DNA from: Gnetum montanum
Lineage: Eukaryota > Streptophyta > Gnetopsida > Gnetales > Gnetaceae
Direction: 5' to 3'
DNA: 64,000 nucleotides
Assembly (NCBI GenBank): GCA_015680685.1
Contig: MNCI01020980.1
Location: forward strand, 458,541-522,540
The position numbers and the translations under genes are program-made. The notes beneath the pieces were generated by a model. It saw only the letters and a program-made list of their open reading frames with translations. It was not told where the DNA came from and did not search any database. Below, one piece after another: positions 46,405 to 58,856 of this stretch. Numbering within the stretch: the stretch's first letter is position 1; every line of letters starts with the position of its first letter.

Positions 46405-46892
46405 TTTGGCTTTTTAGTTTTTTGGCTTGTTTTGTTGTTTTTTGGAATGTATGAGAACATATATAACATGATCATGGTGTAATATGTCATCATCCTATTT
46501 CCATGTTAACACTTCGTATTATATATATTTATGTATTTTTTTTTGTTTTTTCAAGTTTATTCATGAACGTAAATTTAAACTGGAATCGTAATTGGTAAAC
46601 ATAAGATAAATGGAAATCGTAATTTGCGAAATGTAAACGATAATGACGTAGTGAGATTTTGGTAAAATGATAATGTACTGTGGTCTAGTTTAAGGTCATT
46701 TTGGGCCACACTCATCAATTTAAAGTCATGATGGACTATTACATCTTTGTCAAAGAAAGGGAGGAGATTGTAGTTGTTTCAGTGAATTTAAAAGAACCGG
46801 TCATTTCTAACTGTGGCTAGTTTAACGTCATTGCGGACGTTTGGTAGTTTAATTTCATTTTGGACACATGATGGTTTGTCTTAGTTTTTGAT
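46405..46892. repeat. Motif array between opposite-strand gene and protease of element D
   Basis: Units at 46683-46710 (TAGTTTAAGGTCATTTTGGG), 46725-46745, 46817-46845 and 46847-46870. The position is equivalent to 3318-3512 in A and 23680-24110 in C. The remainder is AT-rich and contains no gene. Confidence 0.75.
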
Positions 46893-48002
46893 CTATTTCT
46901 TTAATTTTGGTAATTTCCTGTAAAGGGTGGGATGTATAGGTATGATCTTGTACTTGCCATCTCCCTCGCTAGATACGTCAAAGGGTAGTTTTGACCAAGA
47001 GACATCTACGGGAATGGCTCCTATGTCTACATATTTTGATGCTTCCTCTATTTTAGGAAGGTCACAAGTTGGAGGTTGACCAATGTCTAGGGTTTCATTG
47101 GTGATGTCTTGCTTAGGTTCAGAGAGTTCAACCTCTAACCCTTGGTTCGTTCCTATGTGCGAGGGAGCAAGTGATGTTGCTGCATCCCCATGTAGGACGA
47201 TTTCACCACCTTCATAAGGTAGGTGAATTTCTTGATGGATCAGTGAAGATACAGATTTTAGTTGAGCTAACCAAGGCCGTCCCAAAATCAGATTAAACCT
47301 TGGCATCTCATCCATGACTACGAATTCAAAAAATGTGGGGAACTGGTCCCCTACTATGAAATCCAAGGTAATCATGTCTTTTACCATGACATGGGAACCA
47401 TTGAAAGATTTCAAGAATGATGTTGTCATTGGCTGTATTTGTTCCACAAGGCCCAATCGTTCAATGATAGGAAAAGGTATTACATTTGTTGCCGCCCTGT
47501 CATCGACATGCACCCTATGTATCTTAAATTGGTTAACTTGTATCATTATAAACATAGGGACGATAATGACCTCTCCCATTTTTTCGTCTTGTTTAATATC
47601 ATTAGCATAAAATCCTAGAGATGTGGACCTCAATTCTTGATGTGGAGAAAATATAGGGTAAATAGATGGTTCATTCGCAGAAAGGTCTTCACTAATAGGG
47701 ATTGAAGTCAACATATGCACTAGAGCTTCCCGATGTACTAGGGAGGTCATTAAAAGGTCATATAGGCTTAGAGAGGTGTTTTTTTATTTTAAGGCCTATG
47801 TAACCTGGGTTAGGGCACTTGTCAAGTCTTTGCTATTTGGGATGTTTTTATCTGTTGAGACTTGATCCATTTGACCCAACATTTGTATCTCCCATGGAAG
47901 AGTTTTTACGTTATTAACTGTAGCTGTTAGGTTTGGGACACTAGACACTCCTAAGTTCTTATCTTGATGACTTGTGCTGGCCTGATCAGTAATTGAAACC
48001 AT
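46893..48002 (-). pseudogene. pro: Aspartic protease of element D
   Basis: Open frame 47750-46893 with HRVHVDDRAATNVIPF (Arg replaces the Gly of the D-D-G-A block), then FNLILGRPWLAQLKS and IHQEIHLPYEGGEIV. The upstream part 48002-47796 is separated by a stop at 47790 and holds the N-terminal extension. Confidence 0.88.
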
Positions 48003-48239
48003 AGGGATAGCATTCAGCGGTGTGGGTTTTGGTGGGCCTAACTCATGACCATGATGTTCTTTTGCTAGACGTTCCCTGGTTAGTCTATCGATGAGGCGTT
48101 CTCACGAGGGTCACGGGGGAACTGTTGGGGGTTGCACATCAGGGTGTTTTGGCACTTAGATTACAAATGGAATGGGTTGAGTTTGCGATGGCTCGTTTGT
48201 TGTTGCCACCACAGGGTGCACTTGGATGACGAATGGTTT

Positions 48240-50662
48240 TCACTGTGTAGGAGATGTATGTGTGGAAAAAGGAGCTTGTGGAGGTGTTAGCGTAGACATG
48301 GTTTCAGCAGGCACACGAATCATAAAAGGCTTTTGTGGGATTTCTTGTTCATTGCTAACATGGATGGTGTTAATCACATAGGGTGACTCTTTGGTGTTAA
48401 GAGGATCTTTGTAGACCCCCATAGACTAATTTTAAGGTCTTACTCGGTTGGCTTCGTTAGAGACTATCTCACCTCTGTCAATCATACGTTGTATGTCTTG
48501 TTTTAGGGTGAAGCAGTAATTGATTCCATGCCCACATTATTGGTGATACTCATAGAATCTGTCTAACCTAAAACCTCTTGGAACATGGGGTTCATTAGCT
48601 GTTGCCAACATTGGGTTTTGAACCAACTCACATTATCAGTTGTGTTTTTGGGACGCTGTAGGAGACATTTGCTTATGTTGAATCAACCCAGCCTTTAGAA
48701 GTTGGTCTAGTAGTTGTGAAGGCTTCATGGGTAAGGGTGTGTATTGGGTAGGGTCTTTTTGTTCAAAGGTATGAGTATGACCTGTGTTAGTAGTTTGGGT
48801 AGAGGAGGATTCAGGTGTAGGTGCAGGAGTGGTTCTTTCATGACAAGTGGGGGCGGTGGGTTGTTTCCCTTTCAAACTTGCACTATTAGGTTGAACTGTC
48901 TCTACCACTTTTGTGACTGTTGTTTTAGACTTGTCTTTATCTTTCCTTGAGTGTTGGATTTTAAAAGTTAGGTAAGCTGGGTCATGACTTGTCTATACTG
49001 CCTCTTCTATGTTTTTGATTTGGACAAATGCTTGACTCAAAGTACGAGTGTTTAGATAATAGAGTTTTGACTTAATGAAATCATTCATGGCACTCTTGAG
49101 GATTGTAAGTAAATACATTTTCGAGATAGGCTCATGAAGTTCGTTAAGGGCAGTGCTCCATCTTTGGATGAACTTTTGTATGGGCTCTAATGGCACTTGT
49201 TTTATTTGGATTAGACTATCTAGTGTGGACTCAGGCTTCAGATTATACTTAAAATAGGTAATGAATTGATGCAACAAATCCTCTAGAGAGGATATGGAGT
49301 TATGCTGTAAGGCTCAGTACCAGTCTAAGGCTTTTCCAATTAAGGACATAGTGAACACATGTAGGATTGCATGAGGCTAGGCCTGAAGTAATAGACACTC
49401 TAATTGGAATGTCACTAGGTGAGCATTTAGATCTTCCTCTTCGTTATACCTGGTCAATTACAGTAATGAAATTCCTTTTGGTAACATCAATGGTGGCACT
49501 AAAGAGTTAACTGGATCATCTTGATAAAAATCTAGCACCTTGACTTCTTTAGTGTTTGCGATTTTAAGGCGCTTTACCTCATCGGTCAAGGCTTGCATCA
49601 TTTTTCTAGCCTCTGCCCATTCTTGTGCACTAGGTGGACCAGCTGGTTGGTTAGATTGTGCATGATAATAGTTAGATTGTTGTGTGGGAAAGATGATTGC
49701 TGGGTGGTTGATAGTTATATTTGAGGGACATTCACATATGGGATTGCCATGGGTGGTATGATGTAGTGAACAGGTTGATGTTGTTAAATGATGGATGCGG
49801 GCCACTGCCTGGTTACAAGTTGTGAGTGTACACCCTGAACCTATTGAGTTGAAGTAGTAAAGGGTGTTCCTTGGATTTGCACTTGTGGTATGTAATGGGT
49901 GGATGTAGAAGTGGGTATCACGGATGGCATCCCAATTATTTGGGGTCAGAAGGTCGATCCTATGTTAGCTTGAGAGGAGAGTTGTTGGGATTGTACTTGT
50001 GAGAGAGGGGGTAACGTGGTCACTCAAGGAATAGCAAAGAAGGATGTATTAAATTGGGTGTTGTTCGTGGAGAGAGCAAGAATGGAGGAGAATGTTTCCT
50101 ATCGAGAAACAGGTGCTTGAGTGCTTGTAGATGTATGAAGAGGCATAGTCTCTTCCATGAAAGGATGGAATAATGGATTCACGTAAGCATGAGGACTGAG
50201 AGTGTGGTACGAATCCCCATGTTCTGATTGAGCTGCGAAATCATCTTCCTCATCTCTACTTTGAGGCTCTATGGTGGGTTGCTGCAAGGTTTGATTCCTT
50301 GCCATGAGGAGCCGAGATATGAGTTCATGATGGGATTCAGAGAGGGGAATGGAATCATATGCTGAAGGAGTAAAGTTATGGCCTCCCTTATAAATGAGTT
50401 CATAATGTCTTTTTGCTTCCATTTCTGTATGGTCAATAGGTAGGTTAGCTTGGATCTTTACATAGATGAAGTTGTATTGTTCTGGGGTGAGAATTGTATA
50501 AGTGGGGTCCTTACCTTGTATCCTAAGTGATCAATGAGTTGGCCCTTGAGGGTTCATCTCTCCAATGGCAACTATGGGTTCAGTTGCGGTCACAGGGTTC
50601 GAGGTTTTGGCCCCAAAGTCAGAGACTAGCAATGCTAGTACGTTCATTTGGGAAGATTCCAT
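48240..50662 (-). pseudogene. gag: gag of element D
   Basis: Starts at 50662 (MESSQMNVLALLVSDFG). The N-terminal domain has EQYNFIYVKIQANLPIDH and DEEDDFAAQSEHGDSYH (about 50240-50190). The core includes EVKVLDFYQDDPVNSLVP (about 49560-49500), LHQFITYFKYNLKPEST, EPIQKFIQRWSTALNE and NDFIKSKLYYLNT. Distal blocks are QYTPLPMKPSQLLDQLL and QKPFMIRVP. Stops lie near 50530, 49990, 49455 and 48990. Confidence 0.88.
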
Positions 50663-51145
50663 GTGTGTAACTAGCTTGACTAGCTGAATGTGTGTAAGCA
50701 GTGTATGCAAGCTGAGCTTGAGCAAGTCGCAAGTGAACGTTAGCGTGAGTGCAACTTGAACGTGCATACGCTAGCTTGTGCGTAGTGTGTGCAAGCGTAG
50801 TGTATGTGCAACATAAGCGCAACACGGTGCAGCGTTTATGCGTGGTGTGCATGCACAATGTGTGTATGCCAGATGTGTGCAGCAGTGTGTATACGCCGCA
50901 TTGGGTTTTGCAGTGTGTGTATGCTGTGTTGGGTTTTCACAGCGTGTGCACACTGTACTTAATATTTTCAGCAGCGGTTGCAGAATTTACTGTATTGGTA
51001 GCAGCGTAAGAGTTTTGCAAGGATTTAATTCAATCGTGAACAGATTGGTATGGTTTAAGCAAGTTAATATTGCATTATGCACCTGATTTGCACCATGCGT
51101 GAAGGGTAACAAAATCAATGTTTTATTGGGATGGAAAATAAGATC
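50663..51145 (-). repeat. TG-rich repetitive leader of element D
   Basis: Untranslated leader between gag and the primer-binding site. It is rich in alternating GT/AC words (GTGTGTATACGCC, GTGTGTATGC, GCGTGTGCACACTG), with a loose ~40-bp repeat at 50876-50960. C has an unrelated 24-bp minisatellite here. Confidence 0.65.
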
Positions 51146-51169
51146 GGCCCTCCTTCTAGCACCAATTTC
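51146..51169 (-). promoter_or_regulatory. Primer-binding site of element D
   Basis: On the minus strand after the LTR end GCTACA: GAAA, then TTGGTGCTAGAAGGAGG. It matches C's site with two changes in the first seven bases. Confidence 0.82.
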
Positions 51170-53041
51170 TGTAGCATCTGAAATCATCGACGTATGGCTG
51201 GAGAAAAACGAATGCCAAAAGATCTTCGGAGAGATACAGTTAACCCTACCTTCGTGTGAGGGAAAGCTAGAAAAACGAAGGTAGAGTGCCTTGGATGGTC
51301 TACACGCAAATCAACCAAGGACTTCCCCAAGCGTACGCTATGGCCTACATTGGGGTTATCACCACGAAATGTAAAAAGGAGAGCGTAATGCAACAAAACA
51401 TAAATGTAAAATATAGCATTTAAAAGTAAAGAGAATGTATGTAGAAACATGCAATAAAACAGGATAATGCAAACAATGAACCAGAACAGCACAACAGAAG
51501 GTAAAAATGAAACTGTGTTGTATTGATTAACAAGATGTGCATTGGTCAAAATGTAGTTATGTATCTGGATTGCAAGTTAGATGTTAAGCTCCGATGTGAG
51601 GTGTTTGTAGGTGTTGGGGATCACGTGCATCCAGGCTCAGGATTGTTGGTTTTCTTTCTCCAAATTCCCAACCCCATTTATGTCAATGAACAAGGTATTT
51701 ATACATTTTGCTAGGCTCGAGAGTAAGATTTGTGAATGAGGTCAACAGCTGTGAGATGAAAAAAAATGGATCGTGTGATAAGTGTTCGATGTATAGCTAT
51801 GTGTGAACTAGACGTATGTAGGTAGACTACGTTCTAAATTGGATGCACTGTATCTTACAATCTGTATTGATTTACATTACGCTCATGCATACAATTTGAA
51901 GCGTAAGAGCTTAACAAGCTCACAAATGTTGCAAATTTACAATAAAATGATAGTCTACAACAAGAGATCTTGATTCTCGCTCGCTTAGAACTTCCTGATC
52001 CATGAACTAGCTGCTGCAGGGTGCTGACATGAGTGGTCCTATGGCTGTTTGAGATGTTTTTACTTCATCAAGGCTACCAACGTGAGTCAATCTTGTCCTA
52101 GCATGTCCTCAGTATGTCTCTGGAGTGCTTTTATTCAGGCTCACGCTGCCAGCGTGAGCTGGGCGTGACCTTAGTGTGACCTTGATGTGAGCAAGCTGGG
52201 ATGGTACATTTGACACCAAATCTTGATCTTTGAGACTTGTCTTTCAAGCATAACTACTATCTAACCTTGGGAACAACTTGCATGCTGAATTTCAGCCTGT
52301 TTGTGCCTTGATCCAGGTCATTTTGGCAACTCACGCTGGACTTACACTACCAGCATGAGCTGGGCGTGACTCTAGCGTGACCTCAGCGTGAGTGCTAAAA
52401 ATGGTGTATTTTTGGACTTGAAATCAAAATTCTGAGGGTTGGGACCAAGAGAAATCATTAGTGGACCTTGAGGGGGCCTTGTGCTCTCGAAATCAGGCCA
52501 TTTCAACACTATTTTAAGGTTGTTTTGAGTTACTCACGCTGGACTCATGCTGCCAGCGTGACTTGGGTATGAGCAACGAAAATGAACATTTTTGGAGCTG
52601 AAATCTGAAGTTCTAGAGGCCGAAACTTGGAGAAATCATCAATGGACCTTGAGGGTGAGTTGTACCCTCAAAATCAGACCATTTTGACACTGTTTTGGGG
52701 TTGTTTTGAGTTACTCACGCTGGACTCATGCTACTAGTGTGACTTGGGCATGAGCGACAAAAATGAACATTTTTGGAGCTGAAATCTAAATTTCTAGAGG
52801 CCAAAACTTGGAGAAATCATCAATGGACCTTGAGTTTGAGTTGTACCCTCGAAATAAAACAATTTTAATGCTGTTTTGGGGCTATTTTAAGTTACTCACG
52901 TTGGACTCACGTTGTACTCATGCTGCCAGTGTGACCTTAGTGTGATTTCATGTCTTAACCAAATTTTTGTTCCCCAAAAGCACAAAAAACTCCAAGTTGT
53001 TCTCATTTTGAAGTGTTAGCTCCAAAATTTGGGGTGTTTTA
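51170..53041 (-). repeat. 5' LTR of element D
   Basis: 1,872 bp, TGTAGC at 51170 to GGGTGTTTTA at 53041. The outer TG is TA here by one G-to-A change, while the 3' LTR still has TG. TATA box at 51696-51703. Subrepeats start at 52330, 52533, 52714 and 52895 (CTCACGCTGGACT), with periods of 203, 181 and 181. Confidence 0.92.
51696..51703 (-). promoter_or_regulatory. TATA box of element D 5' LTR
   Basis: TATAAATA on the minus strand, matching the 3' LTR box at 34591-34598. This one would drive the full-length transcript. Confidence 0.75.
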
Positions 53042-53046
53042 GAGTG
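53042..53046. repeat. Target-site duplication of element D (right copy)
   Basis: GAGTG directly after the LTR, identical to 34060-34064. Confidence 0.9.
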
Positions 53047-53774
53047 GATCCAGGTTCACTTTGAAAATATGCTATCTCCAAAGGCTCAGAACAGTGCTAA
53101 GACATGCTCGACCTATGGAAAGGGGCATCCTACAAAGGACTATCAACTACTTAGTAAGGAATCCCATGGGGCTTGGACCATGGTGGCGAAAAAAGGGAAG
53201 GTCATGAAACCAGTTGATTAGGGCCAAAAGGCACAAATGAAAGCCATAATAGGAAGTGCCTTGTGGTTAGCCTAAGATGCCAAGGAGGGGCAGATGATGT
53301 AGGGCCCAACAAAGACTCATTTGGGGCCCTTGGCAGGGACAATGGATCCAATAATGCACTATGCTTTGGAAAATAGTGGGGGTGGGGGTCTGCAAATTCA
53401 TGTGTGTAGGTGTCTATGGAGGCAACCTGATCACCAGCATCAAGGGGGCCACTACAACATACACCCACCAAGTAGCCCTTGGAATTACTGTCGCTAGGGG
53501 ATTGGATCATGCTTAATTGGGGGTCATCTAGGCTAGAACTTACAAATTTGGCTATGACCTAGACATGAAGTGAGGACAACATGGAATGTTGCAAAAGGAA
53601 TAAGGTGGGCTAGCTGGATGCCTCAACAATGATGAAGAGGCTGATGCAATTAGAAGTGGATGTCAGGATGTAGAGGATCTTGAAGGAGGTCTATAACAGA
53701 GATATGTCAGTGTCTCCATGAGGATCTTATCCTAGATTTGCAAGGAACAGGGTACCCCTTATAAATGGAATATC

Positions 53775-54375
53775 TTGAAAATGATTGTTTAGAGTGAAGG
53801 ATGTGATATTGTTTGCCTACAAGAAATGAATCTATTGGCGACCGAAGAGAGTTTGCTGCGGTGGAAGGGTTGGACTTTGATGAATTTCCCTTGTAGGGAA
53901 TGCATTGGGGGTCTTGTTGTCTTGTCCAAACTCCCCATGAACTGGGTGGATAGTTCGTAGTGCACTCAAACAGTGTACCTCCCCCTACAATGGATCCAAC
54001 TAACCAACATCTATGGGACGTAGGGCTTGGAGATGAGAATACAAGAACTAAAAAGGGTTATGCAGGTGGTTCCTAACATAGAAAAATGGTTATTGATGGA
54101 GGACTTCAATGAGTGACTATATCCTTAGGAGAAAATGAGTATGGATGTCATAGATCCACTTGGTAGCATGGAGTGTGCAGAGTTCTTGCTAAGGAATAGC
54201 TTGGTAGATCTGGAGATTAAGGGTTGTAAATTCACATGGACTAATAGAAGACATGGGTATGATCAATTTTAATCTAGGATTGATAGAGTCTGGGTGAGTA
54301 TGAGGCTACTGTTGGAGCTAGACATTTAGGTGACTGGGTAGGAGAGACAGGCCTCAAATCATAGGTTGATTGTAT
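53775..54375 (+). pseudogene. LINE ORF2 endonuclease (APE type) relic
   Basis: The domain would nick target DNA to prime reverse transcription. Recognisable blocks are CDIVCLQEM (about 53799), WLLMEDFNE (usually GDFN), CKFTWTNRR, RIDRVWVS and ASNHRLIV (usually SDH). Two catalytic-type residues are changed and at least six stops are present. Confidence 0.82.
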
Positions 54376-55029
54376 GTTGGTCCATTGGGGGCATAGTTTA
54401 AGGCCTTCACCTTTCTAATTTGAATAGACTTGGCTGAGTAAACCTTGGCTCTGACTATTGTTATAGGGCATCTGGTAGAACTACCCTGAAGATCGAGACT
54501 CAACAGAGTTTCTGACACAAGGGTTGAAGGCATTGAAGAATCAAATTACGATCTAAACATCAAAGGAGAAATATGGTTTTAGGACATATAGAGAATGATT
54601 GTAAGTAGACCTAAGAGGCAGGGGCCCATCTAGCTAATGAGGAGCAAGACATTTTCTATGAACTAAAAGCATTGGACAAGGAGGAGGAAGAATATTGGAG
54701 GCAAAGGGCCCAAGTGTTTTGGCTTAAGGATGGGGATAGGAACATAAATTTCTTTTATGCCATGGCCAAAGGCAAGGGGAATATGAAGTGCAAGATACAT
54801 ATGCAAGTGGTAAGCATCATGGCAAGTGAGTAAGAAATTGCAAATGGTCTTCAAGATTATTGGGGTAACATCTGGTGCAAGTAGGAAATGGCACCAATTT
54901 CAGTACCAATGTAGCGAATGGTGTCAGGGGCTAACAACCAAAAACTTCTTCAACCCTTCACTCGGGTTGAACAACATAAGGTGTTATGATCAATGCAAAT
55001 TAACAAGGCACTAGGGTTGATGGTTGGTT

Positions 55030-55860
55030 AGTTGAATTTTTTAGAGAATTTAAGGATATAATAGGGGAGAACTTGTTGGACACCTTTAATATAATGCTTC
55101 ATTGGTAGCAAGTGTGAAAGGAAATTAATTGTTCTCGAATTGTGGTCCTATCAAAAGTACTAGATCCATCAAGACTTGCTCATTTTAGCCCCATAGGGAT
55201 CTGCAATACATTGCTCCATCTATTTTCAAAGCCACTTGTGGCATGCTTGGCCCCTTTAATGATGAAGGTTGTGGATGTGCACCAAGCTGGGTTCATTAGG
55301 AACTTCTTCTTTCAAAACTAGGTTTTATTGCTTCAAAATATTATGCATTCATTATGGAGGTTGTAGTTTTCAGGCATGTGCATCAAATTAGACATTGCCA
55401 AGGCCTATGACATGGTAAGATGGGTGGCCCTATAGCAAATCATGTTGTTAAAAGGCTTTAGTCCTACATTTGTTAACCTCTGTGTCCAAATGCAAAGTTC
55501 GGATCATTATTTGCTAGATATTGAAGGTCAGATGTGGGGCTTGAATGCCACAGGTAGGGGGTTACACCAAGGGGACCCACTCTCTCCCTTGCTTTTTCTC
55601 CTAGTTATGGACCTATTACAAGCTTATTGTTTTGTCGAGGGAATGCAAGGGTTAACCATCACTGGGGAGCATTGCCTGGCCACACATTTTGTGAATGACA
55701 CAATTCTATTTTCCAAGGCCATGGTACCATAGGCAAAGGCTTTAACAAGGGCCCTATATAGGATGGAGGGGGAACTGGGGTTGGTAGTTAATAAGGGAAA
55801 ATTAGCCATTCATTTTGTTAATACCATGAGGCATGTGAGCACAAAAATTGTGCAGTAGCA
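55030..55860 (+). pseudogene. LINE ORF2 reverse transcriptase relic
   Basis: Blocks in order: VHQAGFIRN, KLDIAKAYDMVRW (first catalytic Asp kept), GLHQGDPLSPLLFLLVMDLL, and THFVNDTILF where active LINEs have F-A-D-D, so one Asp is Asn. GELGLVVNKGKLAIHF follows. The best open frame is 55442-55732. Confidence 0.88.
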
Positions 55861-56539
55861 AGATTTGTACTTGGGCATGCCAATCTTTAAGTGGCATCGA
55901 ACAGGAACCTAGATTGGTCTATTGGAGAAAGTGCAGTATAAAATATTGCACTGGAGTAACCAATTCCTATTGTAGAGGGGTAAGATGATGTTGGCCTCCA
56001 TGGTGTTGATGGCTACTGCCCAGTACACTGCATCTATGGTTGTCCCGTCAGTCAGGGTCATCCAAAAAGTTGACCAAATGATCACATAGTACATTTGTTT
56101 TGATTGCAAAGGGATGAGAAAGCTACACTTGGGTTGTTGACATCTAACTACAAGGCCATGGGAGGCAGGCGGAGTTTGGGTGCTCTCCTTTCTAGATGAG
56201 GTTATGCTTAGCATGTAGCACCTACTTAACAAAATGCTAATGCAACCCAAGTAGTAGGCCCCATGGACAAGGATTCTTGATGAAAAGTATACTCACTAGG
56301 AGGCAAGTAGCAGATGCTCATATCTATGGAAGAACCTATGCTACCATGTTGGAATAATGGAGGCCAAAGGGCTATTTGGAAAACCATGGGCTGAGGTGAT
56401 CACGAATTTGTATTCACCAATAGCTGGGTAGAAAGAGTTATGAACAGGTAGACTACCAGAGAAGGTTAAATATTTTGGTTGGCTTATCCAGCATAAGGCC
56501 TTATCGATGCGGGTGACATTAAAGGTGTGGGAAACATTG

Positions 56540-57013
56540 GCAAATGACACTTACCCTCTCTATTAGGCTGAGGTGGAGACATTCAATCATTTGATTTACC
56601 ATTGCATGTTTATGGGAGAGGTTTGGCATATGACTCAACTCCTCCCTCTGATCTACCCCTACAGGGACTCCTATGTACTGCCTATGTTATGGTCTACTTG
56701 GAAAAGAAAAAATAATTCTATCATCAGAGGACGATAGGTTCCAACATCATCTAAGATCATCAAGGCTGAGGTATTTTTGTGGATGGAAGCTACATAGGCT
56801 ATGGCATGGGGGCCCATTCACAAACCTATGATCACAAAATTCACGAGAGATGCTAAATTGTGGCCTCTGATAGCTCAGATGGGTTGGGAGGACATGCTGC
56901 AACGCATGGAAGAGGAGCCTGGGTTGTTAACAGAAAGTTTTTTCACAAACTGGGAGGGTGAAAAAACAAGGTTCTGGGGTAGAAGGATTGTGCTAATGAA
57001 GAGGGTGCTATAG
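56540..57013 (+). pseudogene. LINE ORF2 C-terminal zinc-binding region relic
   Basis: ETFNHLIYHCMFMGEVW matches the zinc-binding region at the end of plant LINE RTs, but the expected first Cys is missing. LWSTWKRKNNSIIRGR and a 70-codon open frame (56801-57013) follow. Confidence 0.7.
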
Positions 57014-58172
57014 GAAGTTTTGGGGGTGCAGGTGGTAAGGGAGGTTATCCCTATGGTAGTGCACTCTCAAACATGTGCAGCTGAGTTTTTTCAGGGTGTG
57101 ATGCTGCAAACTAGTAGTGGACATGTTCAAAAAGATAAGCTACCAAGGATTTGGCAAGTGCCATGGATCTCATGGATCATTTTTTTGTCCAGTCTAATCC
57201 CTGCATCATCTAGTGGGAATTCACTTTGCTTTCATTTGGTGTATCCAACCCAATATTTCAGTAAACATTCTACATTTTCTGTTGTGCTCTTTAAGGTAGA
57301 ATAGGCCTGGGCATCACTCTAGGGTCATCCTAGTGCTTTGGAGAGCTAGGAGGGTAGATATTCCAGAGCAGGTGAGGCCTACGTTGATGCTTGTTTACCA
57401 CAGGAGGCCTTTAGTCTTGGAGTAGGGAGTGCATGGGCTTGAGTAGCTTGAAGGGATTCACTAGGAGGGATAGACATCTGGGGCCAATATTAGGGAGGAG
57501 TGGCATGAAAACAAGCAAGGCAGGTGGCCTACGCATGTTAATCTGATGTAGGAGCTCAAGGCAGCTTGCTATTCAACGACAAAGTAAGTAAGATCTAAGG
57601 AAAGGGTGGTCTGGCAATTGCATTGGGAGGCGATGCAGGTAGACACACAGAGGCTCAAGGATCTACAGCTTATGGAAGACCTATTGGAGTGGCACATGGC
57701 TAAATAGGCTTAGATTGTCAAGTTGCATAGACTGAGACACGTGAGTTGCGAGGTTCTGCGGTGAAGTGAGGCACAACCAGGTGTGGCTAGAACAATTGTA
57801 TTGAATGAGCAAGGTCACTTCCAAGTAAGAAGGAAGGTGACTTCAAGGGCACCCATAGCCAAGATGTTGAGAATTGCAGGATCCACAACCACTAGTGTAA
57901 CATGGGAAAATAAATGTTGAGATGGGTGCACTAGCCATCTACTAGGGATTTTTGTGGAGAGGGTTGTTGTGGAGGGCTGGGTTGGTAGAGCTTGGATGGG
58001 TTTCAACCCTACCATGTGGTAGGATTTGATTTTTGGGGGTGTGGGATGGGGGTCTATAGGCCACCAAGGAGCTCTGATGCTTTATTATGAGTGACAGCCA
58101 TGCATGCACTATTGCCTTTGTACATTAATTTTTTTCATGATTAATATAGCTCAACTTTTGCTCTAAAAAAAA

Positions 58173-58790
58173 TCTTAACTAATTTTCTAAATATTTTCTA
58201 AAACAATTTACCATTTTTAATTCTAAATATTTTCATTGTTTATCAATTATAAATTTGAAACAAATGAACAAATATTTAAATTATCTCAATGTTCATCGTA
58301 AAACACACCTGTGTTGGATTTTATTTCCCTGCCCATCCTTAATTTTGAACTAATTCTTTATAATATCATAGCATGTCTATAAATAGATTAGGTATACAAA
58401 CAAGATTTCTGTAGGCTTATATCAGATCCTTAATGTAAGGCTACCACTTTTGTTGTATGCTTGGATTATCTGAGAAAGAATGCATATCAATAATCCTCTA
58501 AAAGAAATGGCCACTACCTATACCCATACAAGGGTAGGAACAAAATAAATTGAATATGTGCCATTAATGGTTTGCCTTAAATAAACATGGAGCTTTAACT
58601 TGTCTTAAACTAAAAAAAATTATATTTGTAAAATAAGATTGGTATTGAGTACACAACAAGATTAAAGATGACGCATATAACTCAATGTGGGGAATAGGAA
58701 AAATTGTCAATGAAAAGAGCTTCTCAAATAGCCTAAACGTGCATCAAAGTTTGAAGCTACACTATTTCAAAAAAACCAACTTAAAAAAAT
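58173..58790. other. AT-rich interval, nothing identified
   Basis: About 620 bases between the LINE poly(A) and the hairpin. Relative to the fibrillarin exons it is 3' flank. No coding, repeat or RNA gene seen. Confidence 0.5.
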
Positions 58791-58854
58791 TGAGTCACAT
58801 CTCTTTTCAAAAATCTGAATCTGTATTTAGAGTTTAGAAAAGAGATGTGACTCA
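58791..58854. other. Perfect 18-bp inverted repeat next to the fibrillarin stop
   Basis: TGAGTCACATCTCTTTTC (58791-58808) and GAAAAGAGATGTGACTCA (58837-58854) are exact reverse complements with a 28-base loop. It lies three bases past the stop codon of the minus-strand exon, in the would-be 3'UTR. It could be a 3' end hairpin, the trace of a small foldback element, or a small-RNA source. Confidence 0.9.
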
Positions 58855-58856
58855 TT

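Larger units (their letters stand above)
34065..53041 (-). mobile_element. Element D: complete Tat-lineage element, 18,977 bp
   Basis: Read on the minus strand: LTR (53041-51170), primer-binding site, leader, gag, protease, array, opposite-strand gene (on +), array, RT-RNase H, aRNH, integrase, 3'UTR array, purine tract, LTR (35777-34065). Both ends have the duplication GAGTG. In the first 76 aligned bases of the LTR 3' ends I count 14 differences, 12 of them transitions, so the insertion is old. Key catalytic sites are lost: RT has YVDE, aRNH has His for Asp, and integrase has Ala for its first Asp. Confidence 0.93.
53047..58172 (+). mobile_element. LINE, 3' part
   Basis: The rest of ORF1 begins WIQVHFENML and has a zinc-knuckle remnant TCSTYGKGHPTKDYQL near 53100. 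ORF2 follows: endonuclease, RT and a Cys/His end domain. The 3' end is a run of eight A (58165-58172) after GCTCT, as in plant L1-type elements. Many stops and shifts show a dead copy. Bases 57014-58160 carry only decayed C-terminal sequence and 3'UTR. Confidence 0.88.

Noticed and set aside
50749-51009. Several overlapping frames in the leader of D with Cys/Val-rich translations
   Set aside because: They come from the GT-rich repeats and are not shared with C.
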